From an uncultured bacterium (GTDB taxonomy: Bacteria; Bacteroidota; Bacteroidia; Bacteroidales; JACABE01), in contig CAIWDQ010000512.1 in assembly GCA_903911455.1 (NCBI GenBank), forward strand, positions 1 through 7,205: DNA of 7,205 nt. Direction: 5' to 3'. The translations under genes were made by a program, and so were the position numbers. The notes under the pieces are model-generated. The model was not told the origin of the DNA, did no database searches, and saw only the letters and a program-made list of their open reading frames with translations. Below, one piece after another: positions 5,249 through 7,205 of this stretch (positions are counted from its first letter, which is position 1; every line of letters begins with the position of its first letter).

Positions 5249-7183
5249 TTAGCCTATTAATTGCTTTATTTCATTATTTATTAATTCTGCAAAACTTTCA
5301 GCAGTAAAACTACCCAAATCGCCTTCCCCTTGCTTCCTTACTGATAATGTTTCACTTTCTTCTTCTTTCTCACCAACGATGATCATATACGGAATCTTCT
5401 GCATTTCAGCATCTCTGATCTTTTTACCCGTCTTTTCATTTCTTTCGTCAATGAGGCCGCGAAGTTCGTAATTTTTTAGAACATTTAAAAGTTTTTTTGC
5501 ATAATCTACGTATTTTTCGCTAATAGGTAGTATTATGAACTGTTCTGGTGTTAACCAGAGTGGGAATTTCCCAGCTGTATGCTCTATTAAAACTGCTACA
5601 AATCTTTCCATTGAACCAAATGGTGCTCTGTGAATCATTACCGGACGATGTTTTTGATTATCATTTCCTACATATTCCAGTTCAAAACGCTCAGGAAGAT
5701 TGTAATCTACTTGTATAGTACCTAATTGCCACTTCCTTCCGATAGCATCCTTAACCATAAAGTCAAGCTTTGGACCATAGAATGCGGCTTCTCCATATTC
5801 TATTACAGTATTCAATCCTTTTTCAGCAGCAGCTTCAATGATTGCATTTTCAGCTTTTTCCCAGTTTTCATCGCTGCCAATATATTTTTCTCTGTTCACT
5901 TTATCTCTTAAAGAGATTTGTGCAGTATAATCTTTAAAATCTAATGTCTTGAAGATATACAATACAATATCAATAACAGCTATAAATTCCTGTTTTAATT
6001 GATCAGGACGACAGAATAAATGTGCATCGTCTTGAGTAAACCCTCTTACTCTTGTCAATCCATGTAACTCTCCGCTTTGTTCATATCTATAAACAGTTCC
6101 AAATTCAGCCAATCTTATTGGAAGGTCTTTGTACGAACGTGGTTTATATTTATAAATCTCACAGTGATGAGGACAATTCATAGGTTTCAAGAAAAATTCT
6201 TCACCTTCAACAGGAGTCGTAATAGGTCTAAATGAATCTGCTCCATATTTCTGATAATGTCCTGAAGTCTTATATAATTCAACGTTTCCAATATGTGGGC
6301 AAATTACTTGTTCATAACCGGCATTCTTCTGTATTTTTCGTAAGAAATTCTCTAATCTTTCTCTTAATGCAGCACCTTTAGGTAACCATATTGGTAATCC
6401 CATTCCAACTTTTGCTGAAAATGTAAACAACTCAAGTTCTTTACCTAATTTACGGTGGTCTCGCTTTTTAGCTTCTTCCAATAAAATTAAATAGTCAGCT
6501 AATTCTTTTTGTTTAGGGAATGTAATACCATAAATTCGGGTCAATTGCTTACGTTTTTCATCTCCTCGCCAGTAAGCTCCAGCTGTAGCTAAAAGTTTTA
6601 CTGCCTTAATTGAACTAGTATCTGGTATATGAGGTCCACGGCAAAGATCAGTAAAAACTCCTGATTCATAAAATGAAATAGTTCCATCTTGCAAATCATT
6701 TATCAATTCAAGTTTATATTCATCACCTTTTGTTGTGAAGTAATTTAGAGCTTCTTCTTTTGTAATGTCTTTGCGTTTGAATTCTTGTTTCTGGCTTGCA
6801 AATTCCATCATCTTATCTTCAATTTTTTTGAAGTCATCAGACGAAATGCTATATTCACCAAAATCTATATCATAATAAAATCCGTTTTCAATATCAGGAC
6901 CAATACCAAATTTAACTCCAGGGTATAATGTCTCAATTGCTTCAGCCATCAAATGTGCAGAAGAATGCCACATAGCAGCTTTTCCTTCAGTATCATTCCA
7001 TGTAAAAAGTTTTAACGATGCATCTGAGTTAATCTGACGATTTGCATCCCAAACTTCATCATTTACTTTTGCTGCTAGCACATTACGAGCTAATCCTTCA
7101 CTGATGCTTTTTGCAATTTCAAGTGAAGTTACACCTTCATTATATTCTCTAACTGAGTTATCAGGTAGTGTTATTTTAATCAT
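5249..7183 (-). CDS. thrS: Threonyl-tRNA synthetase
   Basis: This 644-residue class II synthetase charges tRNA-Thr with threonine in the cytosol and clears mis-attached serine. Domains in order are a TGS domain (about 1-62), an editing domain with H73 and H77 in HSSAH and C181 and H185 in CRGPH, the class II catalytic core (about 245-545), and an anticodon-binding domain to the C-terminus. The zinc ligands that select threonine are present: C337 in MNCPHH, H388 in TQDDAHLF and H518 in MIHRAPFGS. Motif 2 is YRYEQSGELHGLTRVRGF (365-382) and motif 3 is APFGSMER (520-527). Length and all key residues are normal. It opens the cluster thrS-infC-rpmI-rplT and is separated from infC by 48 bases. Only 22 bases upstream of the ATG are in the window, so its promoter or any T-box or leader control cannot be assessed. 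Confidence 0.98.
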   Translation of the reverse strand: MIKITLPDNSVREYNEGVTSLEIAKSISEGLARNVLAAKVNDEVWDANRQINSDASLKLFTWNDTEGKAAMWHSSAHLMAEAIETLYPGVKFGIGPDIENGFYYDIDFGEYSISSDDFKKIEDKMMEFASQKQEFKRKDITKEEALNYFTTKGDEYKLELINDLQDGTISFYESGVFTDLCRGPHIPDTSSIKAVKLLATAGAYWRGDEKRKQLTRIYGITFPKQKELADYLILLEEAKKRDHRKLGKELELFTFSAKVGMGLPIWLPKGAALRERLENFLRKIQKNAGYEQVICPHIGNVELYKTSGHYQKYGADSFRPITTPVEGEEFFLKPMNCPHHCEIYKYKPRSYKDLPIRLAEFGTVYRYEQSGELHGLTRVRGFTQDDAHLFCRPDQLKQEFIAVIDIVLYIFKTLDFKDYTAQISLRDKVNREKYIGSDENWEKAENAIIEAAAEKGLNTVIEYGEAAFYGPKLDFMVKDAIGRKWQLGTIQVDYNLPERFELEYVGNDNQKHRPVMIHRAPFGSMERFVAVLIEHTAGKFPLWLTPEQFIILPISEKYVDYAKKLLNVLKNYELRGLIDERNEKTGKKIRDAEMQKIPYMIIVGEKEEESETLSVRKQGEGDLGSFTAESFAELINNEIKQLIG

Positions 7184-7205
7184 CTTACAATTCTGATTAT
7201 TAATA

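Noticed and set aside
5726..5911. Plus-strand open frame of 61 codons
   Set aside because: It is antisense to the ThrRS catalytic core, with no supporting signal.

Overview
The window looks like chromosome from an AT-rich member of the Bacteroidota. Three things point there. Two minus-strand promoters match the phylum's TTG-N19/20-TANNTTTG consensus, and a third site has a perfect -7 element. Six of the seven complete protein genes have no Shine-Dalgarno sequence and only AT-rich leaders. The IF3, L19, L20, L35 and ThrRS sequences also resemble Bacteroidota proteins. The exact genus cannot be read from this sequence.

Every supported gene lies on the minus strand, so the window reads from right to left. 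The right half is the classic translation cluster: thrS (5249-7183), infC (4637-5200), rpmI (4408-4602) and rplT (3979-4326). Here it is followed by rplS (3494-3847) and closed by an intrinsic terminator (3441-3474). infC has no ATG, GTG or TTG at its true 5' end. It appears to start at an ATA codon placed 7 nt after a perfect AGGAGG, the only strong ribosome binding site in the window.

The middle holds two envelope genes. One is an exported bleomycin-hydrolase/PepC-type cysteine peptidase (1961-3355) with its own promoter element. The other is a YbdG-type MscS-family mechanosensitive channel (653-1897). No terminator is seen between them or after the channel gene, so both may be read through to the terminator at 309-348.

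The left part holds a tRNA locus and the edge of a mobile element. A strong promoter (613-642) drives a 5' half of a tRNA-Val (556-600) that has lost its T arm and 3' acceptor strand. An intact tRNA-Val(GAC) follows (390-464), then a long perfect-stem terminator. Beyond that, the last 145 bases are the N-terminal 48 codons of an IS982-like transposase leaving the left edge, with its own promoter (179-209) and an imperfect inverted repeat around that promoter.

Most of the window is conserved housekeeping DNA. I do not see an undescribed defence or mobile system. The points most worth checking are the infC start, the tRNA-Val half-copy and the rplS leader.
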